DNA of 64,000 nucleotides, taken from Beaufortia kweichowensis (lineage: Eukaryota; Chordata; Actinopteri; Cypriniformes; Gastromyzontidae). The notes below the pieces were generated by a model, which saw only the letters and a program-made list of their open reading frames with translations, had not been told where the DNA came from and made no database searches. The stretch's first letter is position 1. Each line of letters begins with the position of its first letter. Shown piece after piece: positions 26,129 to 38,970 of the stretch. Position numbers and translations under genes: made by a program. The DNA lies in the NCBI GenBank assembly GCA_019155185.1, contig CM032801.1, positions 5,509,351-5,573,350 of the forward strand. Direction: 5' to 3'.

Positions 26129-28016
26129 ACATTATTCTTGAAAGGAAAGTACTGTATAATTGGTCTGTGATTGACTTTGAGTCTGCCTTGAGCTTGTGTA
26201 GAACAGCATGGCATGCATGATTATCCATTAGGATAGGGATTATATTATCAGTAGGATTTTTAAATTGTGATTTTTTTCACATCTTGTGCTAAGAACACGT
26301 GTGCTAGGACGAGCAAACTGAGTTTGTGACTTTACATGATAAAGTATATCAAAGGCAACGCTGTCCAGATGAACTAAATCACATTTGATGTTCCACATCA
26401 GCAAATCCTGAACAATAGGTCTAAAGTTAGATTTTAATATTTGACCAGTGGCTATTTATAGGAACTGAGGAGAGATTTTCCTAGACTGAAATAGTAGAAG
26501 TAGCATCCATATCTGTCTGGATAGCACACTATGTACACAACTATGCATCATCTTCATGTCACAGAACATACAAGCCTAAGTGTTTTCACTTCGACTGAGT
26601 TTGCATTCTTATGCCATACACTAAAAAGTATGTACTTTGTTTTTGAGTGTGTAGTGAGACTGAAAACCAGTATTGTAACTTACTAGGATCATAAATCCAG
26701 TAGGATCATTGTTGCATACTGTTGTTGTGTGCTTTTGGTTCAGAATCTTTGACACTTCTTTTCAACAAAAGAGAGACAGAAGTTTTATTTCCTTCAAACT
26801 GTTGGCTGTTTTCGCTGCAAGTATTAATATTGGCACGGAAAGAGTTAACTGACTATTTACGCCATAGTATTTTCATAGCATTTTACTGCTTATCTTTTAT
26901 TTAGCACAATTAGTATGTAAACTGGGATGCAACACTGATCAAGAAAAAAATTAAAACAAAAGATTTATATAGTTGGTCTGTGAAAAGAAGAAAAGTTTAT
27001 TTGATTAAATTTCCTTCATTTAAATAGTTATATAATTGTAAACAGCAGAAATCAGGATCTTGTCAAAAAATGAAAACAGAAAATTGGCTTTTAATAAATA
27101 AATTAATTAATTAAATAAATAAAAATAAAATCGGCTTGGCATATTTGAGGTGCCCTCAAGATTATTAAGTAAGTTTATATTTTAATAGTTCATGATACAG
27201 TGTTGACTAACAAAAATTGGTAGGAAAACATTTGCTGGTTTATTAATAACAGTCAAGATTAATCATTTATGGGCTATTTTGAATAACACCAAAATAACCC
27301 AAAACTCATCATTTTTAAAGTGAAATCACATTATTTCCCCAGATGTATTATATAACCCACTTCGTTTACTGCAAAATTTGTTGCAATGAAGAAACTGAAT
27401 CTCTTGACTCTTGACACTCCAAAAAACTTTATATGTATATGAGTATATATACGTATATGTACAGTGTGTCATTCACATTTTTTTCTGCACAATATTAAAC
27501 ACTTACAGGGCAGTGTAGACATAGAGGTGCAGAAACTGTGTAGACGTCATATACGTTGCCCCCAAAATACCAAAATCCAAGTAAGAATTAAAGCAGTATT
27601 GTAATCCTCAGCTAAAGGTTTTACACCCATAGTCATGAGATTCCAGTGAACTGAGTAACTGAACTTCAAAGAGATGTTTTGTTCTTCCCTATAGAGGAGT
27701 TGGGATGAGCTGGAGTGATGGAGAGAGGCGAGGAGACAGAGAACAAAGTGAAAAAGTCCCATATGAACAGATGAGCTCATCTATCCACACAGAACAAGAT
27801 AATGTGCCATTAGACTTCTGCAGATCAGCAGCCACAACGTTAGTGTCCTCAATGTCTTCAATCAATTACCAGAGTCTTAATAGTGTTAACTACACCTGCC
27901 ACTGAATACATTGTAAAACATCATAAACCCACATGTGGGTAGTATTGAATTATAGTAGTTGTTGGATGAGCATTTAAATATGAAGTGTTATGCATATTAA
28001 AGCTGAAAAGCATATA

Positions 28017-28378
28017 CAGTACCAGTCAAAGGTTTGAAAACACTCACTGTTGTTTAGATTTTTTCCACATTTTATTTTAAATATATTAAATTGCATCTGT
28101 GGGAAATATGTTGTGACTAAAAGATTACAATCTTTAAAAGTATTTTTAAAGAGCACTGAAGAAATTTCTATCTATGCTGAACTCTTATTGGCTGATTTTT
28201 ATTTATTATTTGCTCCATGTAATCCTTTTATTTCTATTTTTTTCAAATTTTTCTAATGAAAGAAATGAATATGTTGGCACAATTATATTACAGTCCACAA
28301 AAGTAATTTCAAACATTGAAATATACACCTTCAAATCATTAAAACATTTTTGTCAGTGTCTAAACTTGACTGGTCCTG
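28017..28378. mobile_element. Tc1/mariner-like MITE with TA target site
   Basis: The left end CAGTACCAGTCAAAGGTTTG and right end CTAAACTTGACTGGTCCTG are imperfect inverted repeats of the kind found at teleost Tc1 ends. The element is flanked on both sides by TA (28015-28016 and 28379-28380), as expected for Tc1/mariner insertion. At 362 bp it is far too short for a transposase and is non-autonomous. Confidence 0.7.
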
Positions 28379-30005
28379 TACGTGCACACATCTCCTATTT
28401 ACACCTGTCAGATGAAGAATTATGGAAGATGTAAGTTTGTTGCATTGGCATTGGTGTTTACAGCAGACAGACAGAACGGTAACATCCTGACAGAGAACAG
28501 GACAACACTGAGAGACATACAGATAAAGACACTCAGGTCTGATAAAACTGTCAGCGCAGCAGATGCATTTGCTCGATCTCTCTCCTGTGATCTCTCGCAT
28601 CTCTCTCTCTCTCCTGCTCCAGAGAACATCTAGTATTGTTACCTCTCCTGTCTGCACAACACAAAAACACACAACTAACCTCACCCTGTTTCATCAGCAG
28701 AGCGCCGTAACCTCTCTGCTGTGGTCATTAATCTACCTGTGTCTAAACTCAACATCTCCATGTAAGTATGGCGCAGTGCAGTCGAGCAGAACAATTTCAC
28801 GTTCTTTCTGCATGTCGCGGAGAGACTTATGGTATGAAGATTGTGGCTCTAGCTTATAATATAAAACCTCAGGTAGTTCAATCTTGACGTACAGTAGTTT
28901 TCTGCATGTTACTATGGTAAAGCCATACGAGAGGCACTTGTATCTCTATAGGTCTATTTTTATATAAGAAAATATATAGGTGTATTATGTCTGACAGTGT
29001 TATTGGTTGGAATGACAGGCTGTATAATAGATTAATGCTGCTTGAAGACTAGGGCTGGGCGGAATGACCGAGATCTTATATTACCATATAATGTTATACC
29101 ATGGCAATGGCATAGATCACAATGTAGTTATTTGATGTACTGTACATGAATATAAAGCAGATATAAAGAACTGGAGAGCTGTGCTGAGAATGCAGTGAAA
29201 ATGCCTGATCTGAGCAGAAAGTAAAGTATTTTCACAAGCCTGAAGATGCATCAAGCCTTTGAAAGAAGTATTTAAAATAACCGTAATTAGAATAAAAGTT
29301 TGTTCTCTTTAAATGCATGCATGACTCAATATCAGTTGCCTTAATTTATTCCTCGACCGTGTAACTATTGTATATCTAATCGACTCTGTACAGTATGAAA
29401 TCTTTTGCATTTTGCAAAATGTATCTCCATTGATTGCAATGGATCTAATTGAAGTCCTCCATTTCCCCCTGAGTTGGGAGGTCTGGATTTTTCACAGTTG
29501 TGTTTATTTTATTTTTGTAGCCCTTAAAGCTTACTCAAAAAACTTTTGTTTCAAGTGATGTTCACTATGTCTGAGTTTCTTTGTGTTTCTTCACAACAGC
29601 AATATAGAGTCGAACAGGTCTCAGTGTCACGGTGAAGGTTGCTGATGTGTATGGTGGAAACCAGGTTTAGATTACAACTTGTTTCTGTTTGGCACATTAA
29701 ATGTCAGCCACGTTTGAGAATGACGTTTTGGGGTTATAATGTTTTTAAAAGGTTGATCTGACATTTTAGGAATCGTGTGTTATTGGTGTGAAACACTGTG
29801 TTCCACGTGAAAATATTTCTGTATGTGTGTGTTTCAGCTTGGATTTATGTCGTCATTGAAAATGCAGAATATGCTGAGAAAGTGTTTTGATGTGCATCTA
29901 ATGTGATGTCTGTCAGGCCGTTGATCTGAATTTTCATCATCATTATAATTCAAGAAATATTCCTTATTAGTATGCAAGAAGAACACAGCCGGTCTTTGCC
30001 TACTG

Positions 30006-30068
30006 TCTCTCTCTCTCTCTTTCTTTATCTTTCCTTGGTTTTCTTTCTCTCTTTTTTTTTCTTTTTCT
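30006..30068. repeat. Pyrimidine-rich (CT/T) tract
   Basis: A long run of C and T on the + strand with few purines, starting as (CT)n and becoming T-rich. Confidence 0.8.
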
Positions 30069-31210
30069 CAAATGTGTATGTAAAATAATGAATTATAAGT
30101 CAACATAAAATCAGAATTAAATCTATTTACTTCCTTAATTTTGTGAACAATTCAGCTGTGAACATTATTCCAAAGATCTGTGAAACTTCTAAAGGCCGTG
30201 CATGTAAAATAATATAATTTACACATTAAGCACTTATATATTGCTTTCACAGTAATTAAATTCCAGTTAACATGTTTTGGAGATGGAGATGCTGGAGGGT
30301 GAACTTGACCTTTAACCTCCATGTCCACTCCTCAGAAGTGTGTGTTTGTGTTTCAGAAGAACAGTAAATCCCCCATAATCCACTGCAAACTTATCTTCTG
30401 ACTATATTAAGTCCTGCCCTACATTAATTTCTAGTTGAATAGTCTGCTTTACTCAGAACTGTATCACATTATAGAAGTAAAGCACGATTCAGTGTTGACT
30501 TTTATAACTAATCAAACTGTAGTACACATGCGGTTCAGGCTCTTGTCAAGTGAACATGCTGTTTTTCCGCAGAATGGCTCTTTAGTAGTCATGAATGAGG
30601 TGCAGAGAGATTCAGTGATGTAGCATTACGTCCTCAGTAATCTAGACCTGGTTGCCTAGTTATTAATACTCATTTTTCATCATTCCAGACTTTCACCTGT
30701 TCCATGTTGCCTGCATCGTGGTGTACCATCGATTTACTGTATGCAAATGAATTCTGTTTGCACATTTATAACAATGATTGTACTTTTATATTTATTTCAA
30801 ATGATGATATCTAATGAGTCACGCACATAAGAAATCAAATTAAAATTTATTCTAAGAATCTTTCCGTCTGTTTTTATCTCTTCATTGTCTTTTATATTAC
30901 AGATGTAGAGGAGTTCTTGCACATGTTGATATCTTGTTAAAGTTGTACTTTGACATTAATGAAGTTCAGTCAGTACAAAACAACACAACAGTGCTATTAT
31001 AAAACCTAGCCAGATTTGTTTTCATTTGCAAATCTTTTATCAAATTGTGAATTCTAAAAATGTAAAGTTTTAAGACATACTTTAAAAATTCTTCCTTTCC
31101 TACAGTACTGAAGGAGCATTAATACAAAAATGTAAAAAATACATCCTGCAACAACTGCTTTTTAGACGAAAGCTGTCTACATACACTAACAAGCAGCAAA
31201 GCAGATCCCC

Positions 31211-31305
31211 AGCTGGTGTACCAGTACCAATCTAACATTAACCAGCATGATTCATTAGTTCTCATGCTGGTCTAAACTGGTCTTTTCAGCAGGGTCACTC
31301 TTGTG
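31211..31305. repeat. 'CCAGC...GCTGG' MITE fragment
   Basis: Contains CCCAGCTGG, ACCAGCATGATTC, CATGCTGGTCTAAACTGGTC and TTTTCAGCAGGGT, motifs of a common fish foldback repeat built on alternating CCAGC/GCTGG words. Partial copy. Confidence 0.45.
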
Positions 31306-32049
31306 TTTATCTTTATTAAAGACACTTTTCTCTCTGACTGTACCGTACGTCTGCTCGGCTGAACCTTTCTGTTGATGTTCATTCAGAATGAAAGAACGTT
31401 CAACACTGCAGCTCCCTGGTCACCACTCAACAAATTGTTTCTCTACATTGGATAAGGCCGTGATCCTTGTGGAAAGAAACAAGCTGTGAGCAGTGTTGAC
31501 TAGCCCTGAGCGAAATACAATCAGACCGATACAACAGGAACAAACACAGCCTGTTTGAGCAAATTTGTGCTTTTGTATTAAACAAAGATGCCATGTGAAG
31601 AATAATATACCGTTTGCTTCCATCAGGCCAACAAACTGTTTTCCTTTTATTGTAAATGCAATGCAAATGCATTAACGAAAGAGATTATATTAATCCGTGC
31701 AAACTTTTTACTGCAGAAGGCATCACACAGATAAAGAAAACTGGATGCTTAAAATAAATATTTGGTAGGAACAAAAGATTCATTATTATGCACAGGAAAA
31801 CTTTAATGTTATGCAGACTTTTCTCATTAGACTTTCCTCTTACTCTTAATCTAAAAGTTATTTATCAAATGAATTAATAATAACTGCAGCTGTGTGAATG
31901 TACAGTAGTATCTACTTTACTTTCTCTATTACATCATGACAGAAATTGTTAATGTTTACATATCTATACAGGATTCTTCATAGATATTGACATCACAGGT
32001 TCACTGTGTGCTTCGTTGTTTGGGAAACAGTGATGTTAATATTCTTACA

Positions 32050-32125
32050 TTTTCTCTTTTGTTCTTCAGTGAAGAAAGAAACCTATTCGGGTTTGGAATG
32101 ACGTGACGGTGAGTAACTGATGTCA
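32050..32125. mobile_element. Angel-like MITE, copy 3 (fragment)
   Basis: AGTGAAGAAAGAAACCTATTC, GGTTTGGAATGACGTGACGG and TGAGTAACTGATGTCAGA match the terminal part of the family. Confidence 0.5.
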
Positions 32126-32470
32126 GACTTCTATTAGGTGTGGTTGTGACATCACCTCTACTACACTACACTACACACACACACACACATGACTGTTAGC
32201 TGCATGTTGGGAACACACACTGCAGAATATTGACTGATGTCAGGAATTCGCTCTCAGCCCCCGCCAGGAAGGTTTGAGCTATTTTTAACCAGCCCTGTGC
32301 ATCTTTAAAAAGACTGAAACGGACAATGTCTGCTTGTTCAGTTTCATCTTATATTTAATTGTCTGCTACATTGATTTAATTGTCTGCTACAACTTGGACA
32401 GCCATAATGCAAAATCAGAACAAACTGTCACTGCTGGTTCACTTGTAAAACTGGTTAACCAGCTTTAACA

Positions 32471-32762
32471 TTTAAAGTGATAATTCACCAAAAATGCATT
32501 CTGTCATCATTTATTCACTCTCATGTCATTCAAAACTTGTATATTACTCTTCTTGTGGAACACAAAACAAGATATTTTGTGAAATGGTTTTGTGTCCATA
32601 CAATGGAAGTCAATGGGGGTCAATGTTGTTTGGTTACCAGCATTCTTCACAGTATCTTCTTTTGTGTTTTGCAGAAGAAAGAAAGTCATACAGGTTTGAA
32701 ATGACATGAGGGTGAATAAATAATGAAAGAATTTTCTATTTTATATTACCTGTGCCTTTAAA
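32471..32762. mobile_element. Angel-like MITE, copy 4 (near full length)
   Basis: Runs from TTAAAGTGATAATTCACC through TTCACTCTCATGTCATTC, a central CAATGGAAGTCAATGGGGGTC, then AGAAGAAAGAAAGTCATACA and ATGACATGAGGGTGAATAAA. The halves are inverted relatives of each other, so the whole can fold back on itself. The open frames crossing it on both strands come from this symmetry and are not genes. Confidence 0.75.
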
Positions 32763-35319
32763 TTAGTTAAGCAGATTAGTAAGGACACTAGCATTCACAC
32801 CATATACAGTAGGCCAACAAAACGCTGGACAATATTTAAAGAAAATAAACATGGATATTGATAAACATGTGAGATATTGAGTAATGGATACTGAAATAGT
32901 CAATATTTTAAATATTGCCTCTGAAATGTGTTTTTTATTTCCAGCAGACATCACCAAGTCTCACCTGAACCATTTCCTTCATTCAACCAGTATCATATAA
33001 AGACCAGTTTTGACCTGATGAATAATATAAAGTCTTACATTTTTTAATAATTCTCATTCTCATGCTTCAAATAAAGCCTGGGGAAATACAAGAGCATTTT
33101 ATCTGTATTCTCATATTGAATGTGGCACAACTCATAACAGTGCCGGTGCAGATTGGTAAAATGAGGTTTTATTACACTGATGTTTTGTTTTAGGCTTGTG
33201 TTTCAGAGCCGAAAGAATATCAGGCACTTACTGATCAATTTTAGACTAATTTAGCAAAAACTGCTTCCATGGACAAGTACTTTTGCATATAAACAGCTTG
33301 AATATGTGCTGGTTGAACCTGAATGCCCTCATCATTCTGACCGCGGCATGAACAGCTAAAATGTATTTCATTTAAATGTAATTGTGCTTATGACAATTTT
33401 GCATTATAGTAAATTATTCATGTATTATTGTTGTTTGCTAGTATGAGCATCACTATTACAATTGTTTATGTTTGCGGTTGGGGATTTATGAAAGATTAGA
33501 AAATAAAGCCAAAATATTGATCGTCCACATCATAGACATAAGGACATAAGTCATCATGTCAGCCAGTTTTGCACAGGTAAGCAACATTTGCATTTCTTAG
33601 AAAATGTAGTGCATCTATTATTTCCTCCAAACAAAGTCTAGTTGACGTTATGTAAAGATTGTGTACATGTTAGGAACAAATGTTATTTAAGTGATGTTAC
33701 TAAAATGTCCCTTGTTTGTATTTTTGCTATTGTATTTTTAACTTTTGACTAAATAACATTTTTCCTGATATTAAGAAATCTGACAAACAAACTGGAATGT
33801 GTGAACATTTTTGAGCGTGGATTTGTTGAGCCGATCGCTAGCTTTCATTGTATGTGCTTGAACAAATAAATTCTTGTTCTTCTGCACATTAGCACAGCGA
33901 TCGATCAGAGATGGTGTCCATTCACTCCATTGATTATGTATTACTGGACGATTAGAAGGTGACTGACACACTCTCAAGAATCTACAAGGGATGAGAAATT
34001 AAAGAGATCCATAAATAAGGTAAAGAAACTTGTTTTGTGTCTAGTCTGTTGTGTCTTGTATTCCTGAATCTAGCATTTTCACACAAGGCATCTACTGTAT
34101 AGATAAGATAATTTAATTTAATATGTCATCATATTTAAAACACATTACAAACCTACAGACAAATACAGTAAAAGTTAGTATCACACTGTAAATCTTTTGC
34201 TAAATCTGTTTTACTGTACATCTCAAAATTTGGTAAGTAGGACTTAAACTGGCTAATCGTGATAGTTGAACTGTACAGTAATTAGTCAACAGAAAGCATT
34301 TGTCCCATCTCAACACATACAAAAGAGCTAATTAAAAAGTCAATACAAGGACGGGGCAACAGGAGAGAGAGAGCTGTTAAATACTCTGATTGATGGAGCC
34401 GTTTCCTAAACAGCTGTTTGCCAAATTACAAGAGAACTAGAAGAAGCCAAATGTTCACTCGTTTAAGGTACATTTTAAGTGTGTACATAAAGTTTTAGCT
34501 AGAGCAGCGGGTATACTTACAAACACTGTTCAAAGCACACATATATACAGTATAACAAATATACAAAAAAACAGAACTGTGAGAAAATGTGTGTTGGTCA
34601 TCTGCATTTAATATACAGTATAAAGTTTGACAGTAATATTACACTGCCAGCATTTCTGTTTTAAAGGAACATCATAATTTATACTTTTCAATATTGTCGA
34701 AAATACACAAAACATATATCATTGTGGAAAATACTGCTGGTGCACTTGAATTAAATGAAATGATATGACTGCAAACTCATGATATCACAGTACTTGCAAA
34801 CTTACATAACTTTACCACAACCATTTAGAGTTTCTATTAAATTTTACGCAAAAGTAACCTGTGGATTTTGTTCCATATAATGTATATTTGCTCTTTGTTG
34901 CATAGGCCAAGTCTGTCATGATAATGAAACCGAAGATCGTAATGGAACATTGAAAGAGTCAATCTGTATGGTAATTCCACACACACACTTTTTTCGCGCT
35001 TCACCGATCCCTTTAGACAGCGAGTTACTCCGTTCACATGTAAAATCTGTTGAGTGGACCTAATAGTCTGCTATCAGACAGCAGCACTTTAATTCCCTGG
35101 GAGGAGTCCGCATTATAGACCGTGATTGAACACTTGTATGTTAACACTCTTTTAATGAGACGGCTCAGTTCAGACCAGAGACACTAAAGTCTGATTTGAA
35201 CTGAGATGTGAAGCTCATACTGACACAGTTACAGCACATAGACATAAACACAATTTTCTTCTAAATGGTCTAAATGTTAGTGACTTTTATAATACTGTTT
35301 GTGCAAATATTATTCGTCT

Positions 35320-35420
35320 CCTTTTTTGTTTTTCAGAAGAAAGTCATGTGGGGTTAGATCAACATGACAGTGAATAAATGATGACAGAGCTTTTATTTCT
35401 GGGTGAGCTGTTCCTTTAAG
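35320..35420. mobile_element. Angel-like MITE, copy 5 (half)
   Basis: TTCAGAAGAAAGTCATG, AACATGACAGTGAATAAATG and TGGGTGAGCTGTTCCTTTAA mark the right-hand half. Confidence 0.6.
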
Positions 35421-36029
35421 CTATTGGCAAATCAACATCACTTAAATACAAAATTTTTCATCCAGCATCACAATATTTCGTCTTTTTCTGTGGAGAACAT
35501 AACGTGTCTCAGCAGGATGTCTTCCTCGTGTTTGATGGATGCACTGTGTTTTAGTGAAGCCATCGCTGTGCATGCGGCAGCCTCAGGCGCACACATTACA
35601 GTAGGAGAGAGAGGATGTTGATGAACTGCGTATGAATATGCATACACAGCCAGAAATCCTCTGCAGATAAACAACATTCTCCAACAAATATAAGATATTC
35701 CTCTTGATGCCCTCCACTGTGGGCTCAGGTGGATTTAAACACATTCAGTGAGCAAAACATAAACTGATTCCTTATTTCTTTAATTAAGTTTTCCCACTCT
35801 GTATTGCAATTTTAAAACTTTTCTAAATACAGTTAATATTTATTTGGCAAACATTTCAAGAAGAAGAGGAAATAATTTTTTCGTTATTCTCATAAAACAC
35901 AATATTTAAAATTTAAAATATGAATTCAAAAATCAATAGAAATATTGAAATCACTGCACACATTCTGTCACATTTTATATATTTAAAATTTTATAAATAA
36001 TGTTTTTAAAATATTTTTTTAATTTTAGG

Positions 36030-36185
36030 TATTTTTAAAAATAACCCTTAAACATTTTTAATAAACATTTTGTTTATGTTTATTGTTAAGAAACTTTGTC
36101 AAATATTTATTTTTAATTCTTTCCATCAATATATAATTTGTCCCGATTAGATTAGAATTCAGCTATGAAATATTAAAGTGAGTTG
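36030..36185. repeat. Dispersed repeat, member 2
   Basis: Same order of conserved words as 16160-16375 (TTTGTTTATGTTTATTGTTA, TTTGTCAAATA, CCATCA, GATTAGATTA, CTATGAAATATTAA). Same orientation; unknown class. Confidence 0.5.
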
Positions 36186-37960
36186 ATGACAACAGAGTTG
36201 ACATTTTTCATCATTCTGTACTTTTTAACTACATGTGCTAACCTCAAACCAGATACACGGCATGTCTGAAAATAAAATTTTATAGATTTCCATCATTTTT
36301 TGGAAAATTGACTGTCCTACTGTCCTGCTGGAGTGTGCCATACACTGATGCTGACCACTATCTGCAAGTTATTTTAGCAGGAAAATCACTGATATAAAAT
36401 AACTTTACATGCTTCAACCACCTGCTCTTAATTAATTTTGATTCAGGACACAGATTTTACAACACAACAATAATCTATACCAAACCATATACTGTAGTAA
36501 AAATAGTATGAATTTTTCAGCTTTGGCTCATGTCCGCTCTAGAAGAGTCTGTTTGATGTGTATACAGTGTATGTGTAAGTATTTGGTTACTAAAATACAT
36601 GCACTATTAGTAAAATTCAACAAAAAAGGGCTAAAAAATTATGCTAGTTATGCAATACATTCACAAATATATGAAACGTTGCATAAGTGTCAAATATTTT
36701 AGGGGTTGCTGTATGTACAGTACACTAGTATTTTTATTTGCGTATGTGTTTCAGATGTCAATTTCAGAATACAGTAGCAGTGAATGATTCTTCTTCCCTC
36801 TAGAACACATTTCCTCTTTAATTTTCATTATTTTGTTTATTTTACTTTATTCATTTCTTTTATTTTTTATTTTTAATCTTCATTCATTTTCATTTATTTT
36901 TAATATGAGACAACTTTTCATTTCCATGCAGTATGTTAATATGAATCTTTATCTTACTGGAAATGTATTCGTAACTGCAGTATAGATACTGCTGGAGCTG
37001 CATAAACGGGTGTTGTCAAAGCCAAGATTTATTTCCTCATCTTGTTCTTTGGTTGTTGTGAGTTTTTCAATTATTCAAAAGTACAATAAAAAATCTTTTT
37101 GGAGCCTCAGAAACCATTTATTGGTTTTTAGGCAATAAAATGCACGCACACACATTTTTCTTCTCACAGCTAAAAACTATTAAAAACTAACTGTGTTGTT
37201 AGTATGATTTGCACCCTGCAGCTCTGAATGCGTAAAGCACCATTCTTCACTTTCAGCATTCAGGTAATGAAATTCTTCAGATGCTTTCTGACAATGAACC
37301 TGTACAATAACAGGTCAACCGGCAACAGTGTTTGGCCATGCTGAAGAAAAAATACTACTGTGCTGCTCTTTGCAAACTGTGTGGAATACTGAATACTGCC
37401 TAGTTTTTTTTAAATATAATGTAAAAACAGAATGACATCACATGTTTATTAAGTTCTCATCTCTCATATAATTGACCACAGATTTAGATTTTATGTTTTG
37501 CAGTGGAACAGTGAGTAAAAGTCTCCAGGATTTACAGTCTGATCATTATTATGATTTATTGTGGTAGAATATACAACCTTCATCTTCTGGCAGATTAAAT
37601 ATTGCTGTTTATAAATGGCTCATTTAATTATCTTCAGTTAAATTTAATGAGAAAAATGTACCATCCACACCCCATGGCCAAACCTGTTTAAAACTCCACA
37701 AGAATACACTCCACCAGAATACTTGTATCTGAAAAGTTATTTATTATTTCATTCGAGTTTTTATTCATAAGATGAGCTGCATTTCTAATGTTGTTAACTC
37801 ATTCCATCTTTGTTGTGACATCGTACTGTATGGTGTAGTGAGATCAGATCAGAAGAAATAATTTAGCTAAAAAACTCTTCTAATCTAATGATACTACTGG
37901 AAAAGAGATGCTTTTTTAATAGGTCTTAGATAACAGTATAACAATAGCTTTTGAAATAGT

Positions 37961-37965
37961 GCGTG
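37961..37965. repeat. Left target-site duplication (GCGTG)
   Basis: GCGTG directly before the TG that opens the element, repeated exactly at 42100-42104 after the closing CA. Five bases fits LTR-retrotransposon integration. Confidence 0.8.
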
Positions 37966-38283
37966 TGTTACGGTGCTGGGTGGAAGAGAACAAGACAACC
38001 AGGAGTAACAGTATCAACTGTGATTTACTGAATCTTTAACTCAGAGAAATTCCAGATACATCAAACATACAAGGTTTTTCAGATCACAGAATATATTAAC
38101 CCTTTCGACAGGGGCTGAAACGAAAAGGCAGACAATATATACTACAAACAATAACCAGATAATGCATAAAACCAGGTGCGGGTGATAATCAACTGATAGT
38201 GCTAACAAGATGACAAAATGGTGAACAGGTGATGAGGTGCAATGCATTATGGTAAACGAAGTCCCAAATGACAAGTACAAAAT
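37966..38283 (-). repeat. LTR copy at the left (element 3' side), incomplete
   Basis: Matches 41702-42099 from TGTTACGGTGCTGGG through ACAAGTACAAAAT but lacks about 40 bases internally (after ATTAACCC) and its inner end, which should read up to ...CCGTGACA. Damage at the inner boundary suggests a deletion that also removed the polypurine tract. Confidence 0.75.
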
Positions 38284-38346
38284 ACTTCCTCTGGAAGATC
38301 CACAGAAGAGGGAGAGGGAGGCGGGTGGGTGCATCAAGGCTATTCT

Positions 38347-38535
38347 CAGGGTCAGGAGGCTCGGGTCAGGATCAGGAGGCTCGGGGTCAGGATCAGGAGG
38401 CTCGGGGTCAGGATCAGGAGGCTTGGGGGTCAGGGTCTGAGGCTCGGGATCAGGGTCTGAGGCTCGGGTCAGGATCAGGAGGCTTGGGGTCAGGGTCTGA
38501 GGCTCGGGATCAGGGTCTGGAGGCCGGGGTCAGAC
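38347..38535 (-). repeat. 21-bp minisatellite (proline-rich when read on the minus strand)
   Basis: Tandem variants of GGCTCGGGGTCAGGATCAGGA. On the minus strand the unit reads PDPDPEP, so the unit length keeps frame. Confidence 0.8.
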
Positions 38536-38577
38536 TGCAGGCTGGGCGGCGGCCAGTCTGGAACTCAGAAGACGCTG

Positions 38578-38740
38578 GGACAGGGGGGACTCAGAAGCCG
38601 GAAACAGAGGACTCAGAAGCTGCCCAGGAACAGGGGGACTCAGGTAGCCGTGAACAGAGGACTCAGAAGCCGGGAACAGGGGACTTTCCTGAACAGAGGA
38701 CTCAGAAGCCGGGAACAGGGACTCAGAAGCACCGGGAACC
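38578..38740 (-). repeat. Irregular minisatellite, GACTCAGAAGCCGGGAACAG unit
   Basis: Six or so degenerate copies of GGACTCAGAAGCCGGGAACA with variable spacing, lying between the 21-bp and 24-bp repeat blocks of the same element. Confidence 0.65.
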
Positions 38741-38970
38741 GGGGAGGAGACAGGAACTGGGGACTTAGGGGAGACAGGTACTGGGGACCTAGAGGAGACA
38801 GGTACTGGGGACCTAGAGGAGACATACTAGAGGAGACAGGTACTGGGGACCTAGAGGAGACAGGCACTGGGGACCTAGGGAGGAGACAGATACTGGGGAC
38901 CTAGAGGAGACAGGGACTGGGGACCTAGAGGAGACAGATGCTGGGAACCTCAGAGGAGACAGGGACTCAT
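38741..38970 (-). repeat. 24-bp minisatellite
   Basis: About nine variants of a 24-bp unit of the form GACAGGTACTGGGGACCTAG plus AGGA. Read on the minus strand this is an eight-residue repeat, SSRSPVPV, again a multiple of three. Confidence 0.8.

Larger units (their letters stand above)
26129..37960. other. 3' UTR / intergenic spacer
   Basis: The first part may be kcnk12 3' UTR. The rest is AT-rich with no supported gene. It contains an A/T-rich AATAAATAAATTAATT tract (27093-27130), a Tc1-like MITE (28017-28378), a pyrimidine tract (30006-30068), a CA tract (32171-32188), and several MITE and repeat fragments listed separately. Confidence 0.7.

Noticed and set aside
25663..26214. 183-codon open frame on the minus strand over the end of kcnk12
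   Set aside because: Antisense shadow of the conserved channel tail; no promoter or homology.
28331..28684. 117-codon minus-strand open frame next to the Tc1-like MITE
   Set aside because: Crosses the MITE end and a CT-rich stretch, with low-complexity content and no homology.
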